64,000 bases of DNA from Acidobacteriota bacterium (GTDB lineage: Bacteria > Acidobacteriota > Terriglobia > Terriglobales > Acidobacteriaceae), in the NCBI GenBank assembly GCA_003010405.1, contig PJLO01000012.1:1-64000 (forward strand), written 5' to 3'. Made by a program: the position numbers and the translations under genes. The notes beneath the pieces are model-generated. The model made no database searches and was not told the origin of the DNA. It saw nothing but the letters and a program-made list of their open reading frames with translations. The first letter of the stretch is position 1; each line of letters starts with the position of its first letter. Shown one piece after another: positions 16,274-25,462 of the stretch.

Positions 16274-16516
16274 ATGTCCGCCAATCTGCCCGAACTAGCA
16301 AAAGAGCTGGCCAAGGCTCTCGTGGATTATCCCGAGGAAGTTTCCGTGTTGGCCGCCGGTGACAGCGAGTATGTGAAGCTGGAACTGGAGGTGGCAGAAG
16401 ACGACCTGGGACGCGTGATTGGCCGCTCCGGCCGTACCGCCCGCGCACTGCGCACCATCCTTTCCGCTGCGGCGGAAAAGAATGGCCAGCGCTGCTCGCT
16501 CGATATTCTTGAGTAA
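16274..16516 (+). CDS. khpA: KH-domain RNA-binding protein KhpA
   Basis: 80 residues, a single KH domain with the signature DDLGRVIGRSGRTARALRTI (GxxG loop GRSG). KhpA usually pairs with KhpB/Jag and binds many transcripts; in some species it affects cell division and elongation. The position between rpsP and rimM is the standard one. It begins 16 nt after rpsP. Confidence 0.94.
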   Translation: MSANLPELAKELAKALVDYPEEVSVLAAGDSEYVKLELEVAEDDLGRVIGRSGRTARALRTILSAAAEKNGQRCSLDILE

Positions 16517-16524
16517 GAGGCGAC

Positions 16525-17124
16525 ATGGCAGAGAGATCCGGCAACGCCGCATTTATTACGATTGCGCGCGTGGTAAAAGTGCAAGGCCGCGTTGGAGAAG
16601 TTGCGACGGAACTGCACACGGATTTTCCCGAGCGGTTTGAGCAGCGGCGCAGACTCTACGCGTGGAATACGGACAGCGATCAACGTCGCGAACTGCACCT
16701 GGAAGAGTTCTGGCCCCACAAGGGCGGGATGGTGTTGAAGTTCGAGGGCGTGGACTCAATCGAAGAAGCTGAAAAGCTGCTGCGATGCGAGATTCAGATT
16801 CCGCTTGAAGAGCGCGCAGAGTTGGAAGAAGGCGCAGTCTACGTGAGCGATCTGCTGGGATGCCTGGTAGTTGAAGTGAGCCAGGCCGAGCGCAAGGTCG
16901 GAACTGTTGTGGATGTAAATTTTGGGGCAGGGACAGCCCCGCTGCTGATCGTGAATAACGAGAGTGGCAAAGAGTTCATGATTCCCTTCGTGGAAAGCTT
17001 CATAAAAAAGCTGGACCTGAAGGCAAAACAGATAGAGATGCAACTGCCGGAAGGCATGCTGGAACTGGATGCTCCGCTCAGCGCGGGGAAAAAGGTTCGG
17101 CGGCAGCCTCCGGAAGAGCGATAA
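16525..17124 (+). CDS. rimM: Ribosome maturation factor RimM
   Basis: 199 residues. The N-terminal RimM domain has ITIARVVKVQGRVGEV, and the C-terminal PRC-barrel has VYVSDLLGCLVVE and MIPFVESFIKKLD. RimM binds uS19 in the 30S head and aids late 16S processing. The ATG at 16525 is 8 nt after the khpA stop, with AGAGGCGAC before it. The C-terminal Lys/Arg tail is typical. Confidence 0.94.
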   Translation: MAERSGNAAFITIARVVKVQGRVGEVATELHTDFPERFEQRRRLYAWNTDSDQRRELHLEEFWPHKGGMVLKFEGVDSIEEAEKLLRCEIQIPLEERAELEEGAVYVSDLLGCLVVEVSQAERKVGTVVDVNFGAGTAPLLIVNNESGKEFMIPFVESFIKKLDLKAKQIEMQLPEGMLELDAPLSAGKKVRRQPPEER

Positions 17125-17138
17125 ACAGAGGCCAGAAA

Positions 17139-17969
17139 GTGCGGTTCGAGATTGTTACCATCTTTCCGGACTTTTTCGTCGGTCCCCTAGATTACGGCAT
17201 TGTGCGAAGGGCGCGCAACGCCGGGCTCATTGAAATCGGAATCCACGACCTGCGGGCGTTTACGCAGGATCGGCACCGCACGGTGGATGATCGTCCATTC
17301 GGCGGCGGCGAAGGGATGTTGCTGAAACCCGATCCGCTGTTTGAATGTATCGAGTCACTGGGCGTTGCGCCAAGAGCAGAGCGCGTTAGCGGAGCGGCCA
17401 GCGAATCGGTGGTCGTCCTTTCGGCGTCGGGAAAGATGTTTACCCAGTCGATGGCGCAGGAGCTGGCGCGGTTGGAGCGCGTGACGTTTGTGTGCGGACG
17501 CTACGAGGGCGTGGATGAGCGTGTGATCGAACACCTGGCAGACCGCGAGGTTTCGGTCGGCGACTTTGTGATGAGCGGCGGAGAACTTGGAGCCGCCCTC
17601 ATTCTGGACTGCGTAACACGGCTGCTGCCCGGAGCGCTGGGCAATGAGGCTTCGAATAAAACCGAAAGCTTCAGCGGAGTGGAGGCAGAACCAAGGTTCG
17701 ACGAGCGCGGGAGGCTGGAGCCGGATTCTACGGTAGCGACCGGTGGCCTGCTGGATTATCCGCATTACACGCGCCCCGCAGAATTTCGCGGGATACCGGT
17801 TCCGGATGTGCTGTTGAAGGGGAACCATGAAGAGATTCGGCGTTGGCGTCGCCGCAGCGCACTGGAAAAAACGCTGAGGAATCGCCCTGACCTTCTGGAG
17901 AAGGGGGCGCTCAGCCCAGACGACAAGGCATTGCTTCAAGCATTAAAGCGAGAAGCTGAAGAAAATTAG
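17139..17969 (+). CDS. trmD: tRNA (guanine37-N1)-methyltransferase
   Basis: 276 residues. TrmD makes m1G37 in tRNAs and prevents +1 frameshifting. Motifs are [11 protein letters not shown], the trefoil-knot segments [12 protein letters not shown] and [24 protein letters not shown], and the C-terminal DNA-like [10 protein letters not shown]. It begins with GTG at 17139 behind AGAGG. A 17-residue insertion near 88-100 ([11 protein letters not shown]) extends the variable loop a little. Standard operon context. Confidence 0.96.
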   Translation: MRFEIVTIFPDFFVGPLDYGIVRRARNAGLIEIGIHDLRAFTQDRHRTVDDRPFGGGEGMLLKPDPLFECIESLGVAPRAERVSGAASESVVVLSASGKMFTQSMAQELARLERVTFVCGRYEGVDERVIEHLADREVSVGDFVMSGGELGAALILDCVTRLLPGALGNEASNKTESFSGVEAEPRFDERGRLEPDSTVATGGLLDYPHYTRPAEFRGIPVPDVLLKGNHEEIRRWRRRSALEKTLRNRPDLLEKGALSPDDKALLQALKREAEEN

Positions 17970-18033
17970 AAAGTTTACGGGATGCTCCCAGGCCGCGGCG
18001 CCAGAGCCCCGAGAAGAGAAGAGGAAATTTATT

Positions 18034-18390
18034 ATGTCCAGTTCTCCCATCATTACCCGGATGCTTGCGAAAGTGCAGCGCACCGACCTGCCCAGCTTCG
18101 CGATTGGTGACACGATCAAAGTTCACGTGAAGATCAAGGAAGGCGATAAAGAGCGCATCCAGATCTTTGAAGGAGTCGTAATTAAGAAAGCCAATGGTCA
18201 GCAGCCCAGCTTCACGGTTCGCAAGATGAGCTTCGGTCAGGGCGTGGAGCGTATTTTCCCGCTCGGCAGCCGCGTCATCGAAAAGCTGGAAGTAGTCCGT
18301 TCGGCCAAGGTGCGTCGCGCCAAGCTGTACTATCTGCGCGCGCTGCGCGGCAAGGCTGCACGATTGAAGGAAGTCGAGCGCGTAAAGTAA
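18034..18390 (+). CDS. rplS: Large ribosomal subunit protein bL19
   Basis: 118 residues: [44 protein letters not shown] and [19 protein letters not shown]. bL19 sits at the 30S-50S interface. It ends the ribosome maturation operon. GAAGAGGAAA precedes the ATG. A hairpin follows the stop. Confidence 0.96.
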   Translation: MSSSPIITRMLAKVQRTDLPSFAIGDTIKVHVKIKEGDKERIQIFEGVVIKKANGQQPSFTVRKMSFGQGVERIFPLGSRVIEKLEVVRSAKVRRAKLYYLRALRGKAARLKEVERVK

Positions 18391-18419
18391 TTCGCGCGAG
18401 TCTCTAATTTGGCAAAAAA

Positions 18420-18463
18420 TCGAAGGCAAGGGGCGAGGTGGATCTCCGTCCCTCGCCTTCGTG
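18420..18463 (+). terminator. Probable terminator after rplS
   Basis: CGAAGGC..GGGGCGAGG pairs with CCCTCGCCTTCG around an 11-nt loop, with a small bulge. The T-tail is weak (GTGCGTTTG), so termination may not be purely intrinsic. Confidence 0.55.
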
Positions 18464-18896
18464 CGTTTGTAGGCTGCTACAATTCACGCTAATCGGATTG
18501 CCTCAAAATATTTAAGACATGCGAGGGGAGAAAAAGTTGGGGATAAGGGCTGGTGCAAGATATCTCCCAGGCAGCCATTGTTGCCTGGAGAATACGCGCT
18601 CGTGCGGCTGTCCAAGCAAGCCACCATGTTAGGCGCAAATATTTTCGATTTCGCAATTGATCCCGGAGCACAGCAGAGCGCTAACGCGGTTTTGGGAAGT
18701 TCGGAAAATAATGAAAGCACTGTCCCAACTCAAACCCGTTAATGAGCTTGAATCGGCCATTCGGTAGGCCAAGACGGCACGAGGCGCCCTCATAGAAATT
18801 TTCGAAAGTTAATTTTTTCCGGCTTCGGCAGAGGCTTTCAACCGTTGTCTTGGGTTATATCCATGTAGGAAGTTAAACATTTGTTGAGGAGGGGAA
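18464..18896. other. Spacer before the DUF4405 gene
   Basis: No gene is supported. A decayed family D palindrome lies near 18723-18765 (CCCAACTCAAACCC with GAGCTTGAATCGG). The short minus-strand ORF at 18484-18720 lacks a ribosome site and any family signal. Confidence 0.5.
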
Positions 18897-19235
18897 ATGG
18901 ATTTTCATAGAAAATGGGTGAGCCCTGTCACAGCTGTTACCTTTGTTGCCCTAACGATCTCGGGTTTGCTCATGCTGTTTCACATCAGAATTCCAGGAAT
19001 GAGGAATCTGCATGAATGGACCGGCGTGGTGTTTGCTTTTGCGGGAATTTTTCATCTTGCGCTCAACTGGCGGATGCTTGTAAATCATCTGTCAACGAAA
19101 ACCGGCATCATTGCAGCCGTCTCTGTCTGCGTCTTGTGTGTTGCGCTGCTCGCGATGGGCGACAAAAAAGGAAAGAGGCACGGACAGGATAATCATGGAC
19201 CTCAAGGCTACGGGGAGAGAGCTCCAGCACATTAA
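18897..19235 (+). CDS. DUF4405-like small cytochrome-b-type membrane protein
   Basis: 112 residues with three membrane helices (about 10-28, 40-60 and 70-88). The second helix region HEWTGVVFAFAGIFHLALNW carries two histidines in the spacing seen in DUF4405/cytochrome b561-like proteins, so haem binding is possible. The tail is His/Gly rich and soluble. GAGGAGGGGAA sits right before the ATG. The partner redox enzyme is not in the neighbourhood. Confidence 0.75.
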   Translation: MDFHRKWVSPVTAVTFVALTISGLLMLFHIRIPGMRNLHEWTGVVFAFAGIFHLALNWRMLVNHLSTKTGIIAAVSVCVLCVALLAMGDKKGKRHGQDNHGPQGYGERAPAH

Positions 19236-19337
19236 GCAGGTAGATGGGGGATGCTCTCCCAAGGAAGTGCTAAACTGATGAACTTCATCATCGTTCAAGG
19301 GAAATCCGAAAACGATTTAGCGGTTTGAGAGGACGTC

Positions 19338-20939
19338 ATGGCGAACTTGCAGAACAATGACATTGTTCCGAGCAATGTTGAAAGTTCCGCGCTAGCTCCG
19401 TTCAAGAACGAGCCGTTCATTGACTTTAAGCGGGCGGAGAACGTTCGCGCGATGCGCGAGGCACTGGAAAAGGTTCGCCATCAGCTTGGACGCGAGTACG
19501 AGAACGTTGTAGGAGGGCGCGGGGTCCGGACTGAAAATAAGGCGCAGTCGATCAACCCCTCTCATCCTGAGCAGGTGGTGGGGACGTTTCAGAAAGCTGG
19601 AGCCGAAGACGTTCAGCCGGCTGTTGATGCCGCGCTGGCGGCGTTCGAGAGCTGGAGCCGTACGTCGGTAAGAGAGCGGGCGGAGTTGCTGTTCCGCGTG
19701 GCACAGACGTTGCGTGAGCGCAAGTTCGAGTGGGCTGCGTGGCTGGTGTTTGAAGTGGGCAAGAACTGGGCGGAAGCCGACGCCGATGTGGGCGAGACGA
19801 TTGACTTCGCGGAGTTCTATGGGCGCGAGGCGCTGCGGCTGGCCGAATCCAAACCTCCGATTCAACTTCCGGGTGAACGGGACGAGTTTCGGTACATCCC
19901 GCTGGGAGTTGGCGCGGTGATTTCGCCCTGGAATTTTCCTTCGGCGATTATGGCGGGCATGACTATGGCCGCGATTGTGAGCGGCAATACCGTGGTGCTG
20001 AAGCCCAGCGGTGACGCCATGACGATTGCGGCGAAATTTTGTGAGGTGCTTGGGCAGTGCGGCATGCCGGACGGTGTGGTCAACTTTGTTGCCGGGAGCG
20101 GAAGCAGCTTTGGCAACGAACTGGTGAAGCATCCCAGGATTCGTTTCATTTCCTTTACAGGCTCGAAGGACGTGGGATTGCACATTCACGAGCTTGCCGC
20201 GAAGGCGCAGCCGGGGCAGATCTGGATCAAACGCACAATTCTGGAGATGGGCGGCAAGGACGCAATCGTGGTCGCTGCCGACGCCGATCTGGACGAAGCC
20301 GTGCCGGGAGTAGTGGCTTCGGCTTTCGGATTCAGCGGACAGAAGTGTTCGGCGTGCTCGCGCGCGATTGTGGACGAGCGCGTTTATGAAAAGTTTTTGG
20401 AGCGGCTGAAGGAGCGGACCGAGAAGCTGACGGTTGGACCTGCTGAGGAAAATCCCAACCTGGGACCGGTGATTAGCGCGGCGGCGAGAAAAACGATTCT
20501 TGGCTACATTGAGAAAGCCGTACAGGAAGGTGGACACCTGATTACAGGCGGGCGAGCATTGGAAAATCAGGAAGGATATTTCATCGAGCCTACGATCATC
20601 TCCGAGGTAGAGCCGGGAGATACGTTGGAACAGCAGGAGGTCTTTGGACCGGTGCTGGCGGTGATCCGCTGCAAAGATTTCAGCGCCGGTTTGCGCATTG
20701 CCAACGATACGGAGTTCGGGCTGACGGGCTCGGTTTACACCAGTTCCGAAGAGAAGATGGCGCAGGCGGAACGGGAATTCCACGTGGGCAATCTGTACAT
20801 CAACCGTAAGTGTACGGGAGCGATGGTTGGCGCGCATCCCTTTGGCGGCTTCAATATGTCGGGCACAGATTCCAAAGCGGGTGGACCGGACTACCTGCTG
20901 CTGTTCATGCAGGCAAAATCGATCGCACGCAAGCTGTAG
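19338..20939 (+). CDS. pruA: L-glutamate gamma-semialdehyde dehydrogenase (P5C dehydrogenase)
   Basis: 533 residues, an NAD-dependent aldehyde dehydrogenase of the RocA/PruA type that oxidises glutamate semialdehyde to glutamate at the end of proline and arginine breakdown. Signatures: KNWAEADADVGETIDF, VISPWNFPSAI, FTGSKDVG, E303 in LEMGGKD, C337 in SGQKCSACSR, and the C-terminal HPFGGFNMSGTDSKAGGPDY. It lacks the N-terminal proline dehydrogenase of PutA, so a separate PruB is expected elsewhere. GAGAGG lies 5 nt before the ATG. Confidence 0.94.
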   Translation: MANLQNNDIVPSNVESSALAPFKNEPFIDFKRAENVRAMREALEKVRHQLGREYENVVGGRGVRTENKAQSINPSHPEQVVGTFQKAGAEDVQPAVDAALAAFESWSRTSVRERAELLFRVAQTLRERKFEWAAWLVFEVGKNWAEADADVGETIDFAEFYGREALRLAESKPPIQLPGERDEFRYIPLGVGAVISPWNFPSAIMAGMTMAAIVSGNTVVLKPSGDAMTIAAKFCEVLGQCGMPDGVVNFVAGSGSSFGNELVKHPRIRFISFTGSKDVGLHIHELAAKAQPGQIWIKRTILEMGGKDAIVVAADADLDEAVPGVVASAFGFSGQKCSACSRAIVDERVYEKFLERLKERTEKLTVGPAEENPNLGPVISAAARKTILGYIEKAVQEGGHLITGGRALENQEGYFIEPTIISEVEPGDTLEQQEVFGPVLAVIRCKDFSAGLRIANDTEFGLTGSVYTSSEEKMAQAEREFHVGNLYINRKCTGAMVGAHPFGGFNMSGTDSKAGGPDYLLLFMQAKSIARKL

Positions 20940-21072
20940 ACAAATGTTCGCGAAATATCAAGAAGGCGCGGTACTCACAAAAATGTTTCATTGACAATGA
21001 GGCATTCCCTGCAGACAATTACTGCGACGCTTGGCGAGTGCGCGATTGCTCGGATTAGCGACGTAGGATTAC

Positions 21073-21444
21073 ATGGCGCGAATTCTTTGTATTGACGATG
21101 AGCCGCATGTTGTAAAGCTGAAGTGCGCGATTCTGGCGCAGGCGGGGCACGAAGTTACGTCCGCAACCTCAGCGCAACAGGCAATCGATTTGATGAACTC
21201 CAACGCATATGACGCGGTGGTCACGGACTGGCGTTTGGGCGACAAGGATGGTCGCAGCGTGGTTCAGGCAGCCAAGAGTCACTCGACAATGCCGGTGGTT
21301 GTCGTCTCCGGATACGTGGCAGAGGCTTACCAGGCGGCGGAGCCGCTCGCGGATCTATACCTCGAAAAACCCGTAAATCCGGAAGAGCTGGTGACGATCG
21401 TGAATGAATTATTGAAGGCGAGCGAGCGAGCTTCGCGAATATAG
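21073..21444 (+). CDS. Stand-alone response regulator receiver protein
   Basis: 123 residues, a single receiver domain with all key residues: D8 and D9 acid pocket, phosphoacceptor D52 (VVTDWRLGDKDG), S79 and K99 (LEKPVNP). There is no output domain, so it probably acts through protein contacts, CheY or Spo0F style. TAGGA lies before the ATG. No histidine kinase is near. A terminator follows. Confidence 0.9.
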   Translation: MARILCIDDEPHVVKLKCAILAQAGHEVTSATSAQQAIDLMNSNAYDAVVTDWRLGDKDGRSVVQAAKSHSTMPVVVVSGYVAEAYQAAEPLADLYLEKPVNPEELVTIVNELLKASERASRI

Positions 21445-21467
21445 AAAATATAGAAGAAAGCTGACGA

Positions 21468-21500
21468 AAAAGCGTGGCTCATCTGCCACGCTTTGTATTT
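21468..21500. terminator. Terminator between convergent regulator genes
   Basis: AAAGCGTGGC and GCCACGCTTT form a 10-bp stem with a 6-nt loop, with TGTATTTTGCC after it and AAAA before it. It can serve both strands. Confidence 0.85.
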
Positions 21501-21509
21501 TGCCTGCTG

Positions 21510-22181
21510 TCAGTGTGAGTTGCCTGAGCTGGCCCGCATTGTCGCGGCGGTTGCCGCGGCGGCTTCCGCCAGAATACGGTGATGAATGGTGAACAGCGCC
21601 AATTCAAGGCGGTCAGAAACGCCAATCTTATCGTAGACGTTGCGGAGATAATTCTTCACAACCTGTTCGGTGGTTCCGAGAAGGCTGGCGATCTCCTTGT
21701 TTTTGTAGCCCTGCACGATGAGGGCGACGATCTTTAGCTCCTTTGGAGTAAGGCGGTCTCTCACTCGAGCACCGACAAAATCATCGCAATCGGCATTGTT
21801 GGCCACCTTGCGTAAGTCCTGAGCATACACCTCTCCGGCACTGACCTTCCGCACACAACGCAGCAGTTCGGCGCTGTCCACGGAGCGGAAGATCAAGCCG
21901 AGCACACCGGCGCTCAGGTAGCGTTCGGGGACCTCAGTGCTCTCGGCAATCACCACCAGTTGAATTCCAGACTGGCGCGCCAATTGGACGAGACGCGCCG
22001 TGTCGGGAAGAAAACTCGAGGCGTAGATCATTACGGAACCACGAAACTTTTCGATTGCGATCATTGCCTGCTCGACCGTTTGCGCCTGCGCAACGATGCG
22101 AATATCGTCCTCTACGGCGAGGACCTTGGCAATCCCGGCCCGAAAAATCGCTTGATTGTCAGCCAAAATGATTTTGAGCAT
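21510..22181 (-). CDS. LuxR/NarL-type regulator with degenerate receiver domain
   Basis: 223 residues: an N-terminal receiver fold (1-125) and a C-terminal LuxR helix-turn-helix (RLTPKELKIVALIVQGYKNKEIA, then TTEQVVKNYLRNVYDKIGV, about 143-205; quoted in parts RLTPKELKIVALIVQGYK). The receiver lacks the phosphoacceptor: where NarL has Asp the sequence reads SVMIYASSFLP (A54). The switch Lys is Arg (LIFRSVD) and the second acid is Asn (ADNQ). It is therefore probably not controlled by phosphorylation. It starts 5 nt after the PilZ stop and is likely co-transcribed with that gene. Confidence 0.88.
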   Translation of the reverse strand: MLKIILADNQAIFRAGIAKVLAVEDDIRIVAQAQTVEQAMIAIEKFRGSVMIYASSFLPDTARLVQLARQSGIQLVVIAESTEVPERYLSAGVLGLIFRSVDSAELLRCVRKVSAGEVYAQDLRKVANNADCDDFVGARVRDRLTPKELKIVALIVQGYKNKEIASLLGTTEQVVKNYLRNVYDKIGVSDRLELALFTIHHRILAEAAAATAATMRASSGNSH

Positions 22182-22186
22182 TTTAG

Positions 22187-22516
22187 TTATTCAGTCGCCT
22201 CCGACTCGGCGGTGCGCAAAAAATCGTAATCCTCGATGACGCAGGCAATGCCGGTCTGTCCGTTGTCCGAGCTGGGATCGCAGCGTACTACTCTCCCCTT
22301 GCAACGGATTTTGGCTTCTTTTTCTGTGCCAATCGATTCACGCGGAACAGTGATCTCGAACTCAAGGAATGAGCCAATTTCCGGTTCGCCATCAACCCAG
22401 AGATAAATTCCGGCAGCACTGATGTTTTCCGTGCTTCCTGTGGGGACCTTCTGGTCGCCCAGCACTTTGAGCGGCAGATGTACTTGAAAACGCCTGCTCG
22501 TACGAATGTCGGTCAA
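22187..22516 (-). CDS. PilZ domain protein
   Basis: 109 residues, a single PilZ domain with the c-di-GMP contacts present: an RxxxR-type motif (RTSRRFQVHLPL) and NISAAG ([DN]xSxxG). It should bind cyclic di-GMP and relay it to a partner. It is the first gene of a two-gene unit with the atypical LuxR regulator, which suggests the two proteins work together. The ATG at 22514-22516 follows GGAGGAGACTTGACCG at weak spacing. Confidence 0.88.
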   Translation of the reverse strand: MTDIRTSRRFQVHLPLKVLGDQKVPTGSTENISAAGIYLWVDGEPEIGSFLEFEITVPRESIGTEKEAKIRCKGRVVRCDPSSDNGQTGIACVIEDYDFLRTAESEATE

Positions 22517-22794
22517 GTCTCCTCCAGAATCTGCTGCGAAGGGTAATCATTAGTAACCACTGGTAGCCACTAGAGCTGGATTATGTCATGAATTGGAATC
22601 ATTGCGATAGAGGAGAGTAGCTTCCAGAACCCAGTAATCAAATGATTTATGCGTAAACGCGGAGCAGCCAAGGTATTCTCGTAGCCTCAGCGGGAAGGCG
22701 AGGAAATCGGGGATAGTTCAGAAGCTTCTGGTCATGGAGAGCGCCCCATATCTGCCAAACGCGGCAGATATGGGCACCGACAGAAAAGCGGTTT
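22517..22794. repeat. Spacer with palindromic repeat, family B
   Basis: A hairpin at 22745-22774 pairs CCCATATCTGCC with GGCAGATATGGG (12 bp, 6-nt loop). It lies just past the 3' end of the DUF883-like gene and upstream of the PilZ promoter region. No coding sequence. Confidence 0.8.
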
Positions 22795-23280
22795 CTAGTC
22801 GCGGCGACCTTTACTCGCTCGAAATGCCGCGCCCAACATGAAGCCCACTCCCGTTATCAAGAGCATGGTTTTCCAGGGATGACGTTCGGCAAACCAGCGG
22901 GCTCGGTCTCGCGAACGGAAGATCGCGCTGCGCGTTCTGAAGCGGAGTTGCTGAAAGCGCTCTTCAGCAAGCTGGCTTAATTCGTCAATGGCGTTCTCAG
23001 CCTGCCGACGGACGTCGCCAATCTCTTCGCCGATGTCTCGGATAAAACGTGAACCCTGGTCAATTCCTTGGTTCGCAAGCTGCTCAGCCGAACCTTTGGA
23101 TCCACGAAATAGTTCGAGACCTCGCCGTATGTTGCGCTGCGCATTCCCGACGACAGAGCCCAGGCGCTCGGCGGTTTCAGTCATAGCGGGTCGAATGCCC
23201 TGCTCGAAATGTTGAAAAGACTTGGCTTCGCTGCGAGCTTCCGGACCTTCCTGAGCATCTTCGGGCCAAACCTTATGCAT
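22795..23280 (-). CDS. DUF883/ElaB-like membrane-anchored helical protein
   Basis: 161 residues, mostly amphipathic helix with repeated charged heptads (AERLGSVVGNAQRNIRRGLE, then IGEEIGDVRRQAENAIDEL). A single C-terminal membrane helix (about 137-155) with a GxxxG-like face is followed by a basic end (KGRRD). ElaB/YqjD proteins of this shape bind the inner membrane and, in E. coli, ribosomes in stationary phase. GGAGGTG lies 5 nt before the ATG. The family match is by shape, not strict motif. Confidence 0.72.
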   Translation of the reverse strand: MHKVWPEDAQEGPEARSEAKSFQHFEQGIRPAMTETAERLGSVVGNAQRNIRRGLELFRGSKGSAEQLANQGIDQGSRFIRDIGEEIGDVRRQAENAIDELSQLAEERFQQLRFRTRSAIFRSRDRARWFAERHPWKTMLLITGVGFMLGAAFRASKGRRD

Positions 23281-23359
23281 AAAGACACCTCCGCTCCTGT
23301 CTCCAAATGAGATGCGCGGAAGTCTTCGAGCGTTGGCGGAAAGACGCTTGAAAGCGAAA

Positions 23360-24226
23360 TTACTCGTCTATGATCTGCAGGAGATACTTGCCGTAGCCGC
23401 TCTTGAGCAGTGGTTCAGCCTGAGCACGGAGTTGCGCTGCGTTGATGAAGCCCATACGGAAGGCAATTTCCTCGGGGCAGGCGATTTTAAGGCCCTGGCG
23501 TTTTTCAAGAGTCGCGATGAAGCTGGAGGCCTCGAGCATAGAATCGTGCGTGCCTGTGTCCAGCCAAGCCGTTCCTCGTCCCAAGGTCACGACTCTGAGG
23601 CAGCCTCGCTCGAGGTAGAGCCGGTTGAGATCGGTAATTTCGAGTTCACCTCGGGCAGAGGGTTTGAGCGATTTGGCAAGTTGTACCACGTGCGAATCAT
23701 AGAAGTAGAGTCCGGTAACGGCGAACCGGGAGCGGGGATTGGAGGGCTTTTCTTCAAGGCTTACGGCGCGTCCTGCAGAGTCAACCTCCACAACACCGTA
23801 AGCAGACGGATTCTGCACGGCATAGGCAAAGACGCTGGCTCCGGTTTCCTGGGCTGCGGTGCATTGCAGAATGTTGGACAGATGCTGGCCATAGAAGATG
23901 TTGTCGCCGAGGATCAGGGCGCAGGGCGCGCCTGCGATGAAGCTCTCACCGATCAGGAATGCCTGGGCGAGTCCTTCGGGTTTCGGCTGCTCGGCGTACT
24001 CGATTTTGAGGCCCCACTGTTCTCCGGAGCCCAGCAGGTCACGGAAGCGCGGCAGGTCGAGCGGAGTTGAGATGAGCAGGAATTCGCGGATTCCGGAGAG
24101 CATGAGAGTGCTGAGCGGGTAGTAGACCATCGGCTTGTCATAGATCGGGATGAGCTGCTTGCTGATGGCGAGGGTTGCGGGATAAAGACGCGTGCCGGAG
24201 CCTCCGGCGAGAATGATTCCTTTCAT
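23360..24226 (-). CDS. rmlA: Glucose-1-phosphate thymidylyltransferase
   Basis: 288 residues. Makes dTDP-glucose from dTTP and glucose 1-phosphate. Signatures: [36 protein letters not shown], the [10 protein letters not shown] Asp motif, YGVVE, EEKPSNP, TGLYFYD and [11 protein letters not shown]. The ATG at 24224-24226 overlaps the rmlB stop (ATGA), so the two are translationally coupled. RmlC and RmlD are not in this window, so the end sugar is open (rhamnose or another 6-deoxyhexose). Confidence 0.96.
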   Translation of the reverse strand: MKGIILAGGSGTRLYPATLAISKQLIPIYDKPMVYYPLSTLMLSGIREFLLISTPLDLPRFRDLLGSGEQWGLKIEYAEQPKPEGLAQAFLIGESFIAGAPCALILGDNIFYGQHLSNILQCTAAQETGASVFAYAVQNPSAYGVVEVDSAGRAVSLEEKPSNPRSRFAVTGLYFYDSHVVQLAKSLKPSARGELEITDLNRLYLERGCLRVVTLGRGTAWLDTGTHDSMLEASSFIATLEKRQGLKIACPEEIAFRMGFINAAQLRAQAEPLLKSGYGKYLLQIIDE

Positions 24227-25308
24227 CTTGCACTGTCCTTTGCTGCACCCCGGGAATTGTAATTCGCCGCGATCCAGTTGCGATAGTCTCCGCTGGTCAC
24301 TTCGTGAATCCAGGCAGAGCTGGAAAGATACCATTCGACAGTCCGGCGAATTCCGCTGTGGAAGGTTTCGCGGGGCTGCCAGCCCAGTTCGCGCTTGATC
24401 CTGGAGGCATCGATGGCGTAGCGGCGATCGTGTCCGGGACGATCTTTGACGTAGGTTATAAGGCGTTTGTGCGGAGCGCCTTCGGGGTGGCACTCGTCCA
24501 TGATGGAGCAGATGGTGGTGACTACGTCGATGTTGGTTTTTTCGCTGTCGCCGCCGATATTGTAGGTTTCTCCTGCTGCGCCTTTTTCCAGCACCAAGCC
24601 AATGGCCTCACAGTGATCTCCGACGTACAGCCAGTCACGCACGTTCAGCCCATCGCCATATATCGGGAGCGGTTCTCCTTTGAGGGCGTTAAGGATGATG
24701 AGCGGAATGAGCTTTTCAGGAAACTGGTGAGGGCCGTAATTGTTGGAGCAGTTGGTGGTCAGGGTCGGCAATCCGTAAGTGTGGTGGTAGGCGCGCACGA
24801 GGTGGTCGCTGCCGGCCTTGGAGGCAGAGTAAGGACTGTTAGGCTCATAAGCCTTGCTCTCGGTGAAGGCCGGGGCAGTCTGGCTTAGCGATCCGTAGAC
24901 TTCATCGGTGGATACGTGCAGAAAACGGAAGCGGCTCTGGGCCTTCGAGTCTATCGTGCGGTAATAGTTCAGTGACTCGTGCAGGAGCCGGAAGGTTCCG
25001 ACGACGTTTGTGAAGATGAACTCTTCAGGACTGATGATGGAGCGGTCAACGTGGCTTTCGGCGGCGAAATTCACGAGAGCTTGCGGCCGGTGGGTCTGCA
25101 GCAGGCATTGGACGAGAGCACTGTCTCCAATGTCGCCCTGGACGAAGATGTGGTCGGGGTGAGACTTGACTGAATCAAGGTTGCCGAGATTTCCGGCATA
25201 AGTGAGCTTGTCGAGATTAACCACCCGGTCGCCTGCCGCAATGCGCTGCAACACGAAATTTGAACCGATAAATCCGGCTCCGCCCGTAACCAGAATCGTT
25301 CGTCCCAA
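24223..25308 (-). CDS. rmlB: dTDP-glucose 4,6-dehydratase
   Basis: 361 residues, an extended short-chain dehydrogenase that converts dTDP-glucose to the 4-keto-6-deoxy sugar. Visible: NAD loop [23 protein letters not shown] with the catalytic Asp-Glu pair, [13 protein letters not shown] (YxxxK), [17 protein letters not shown], and [12 protein letters not shown]. It starts with TTG at 25308, with GAGGTCC about 5-8 nt upstream. First gene of the rmlB-rmlA pair. Confidence 0.95.
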   Translation of the reverse strand: MGRTILVTGGAGFIGSNFVLQRIAAGDRVVNLDKLTYAGNLGNLDSVKSHPDHIFVQGDIGDSALVQCLLQTHRPQALVNFAAESHVDRSIISPEEFIFTNVVGTFRLLHESLNYYRTIDSKAQSRFRFLHVSTDEVYGSLSQTAPAFTESKAYEPNSPYSASKAGSDHLVRAYHHTYGLPTLTTNCSNNYGPHQFPEKLIPLIILNALKGEPLPIYGDGLNVRDWLYVGDHCEAIGLVLEKGAAGETYNIGGDSEKTNIDVVTTICSIMDECHPEGAPHKRLITYVKDRPGHDRRYAIDASRIKRELGWQPRETFHSGIRRTVEWYLSSSAWIHEVTSGDYRNWIAANYNSRGAAKDSAR

Positions 25309-25462
25309 TGCCTGGACCTCCGAATTTTGCTCTAAAGAGAGCCGTTCAGAGTTTACGGCAATGCTGCTGATTTTCGTCGAAATCTTGAGGGGTGGCCGTT
25401 AGAAAGTCTGCTAGGCTAGGTCGGAACGCGCGGTCACATCCATCGGTGGGAGATACAAAGAC

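Noticed and set aside
18484-18720. 78-codon minus ORF
   Set aside because: No ribosome site, no domain, overlaps decayed repeat sequence.
19392-20837. 481-codon minus ORF
   Set aside because: Fully antisense to pruA, Arg/His-rich composition typical of shadow frames in GC-rich DNA.
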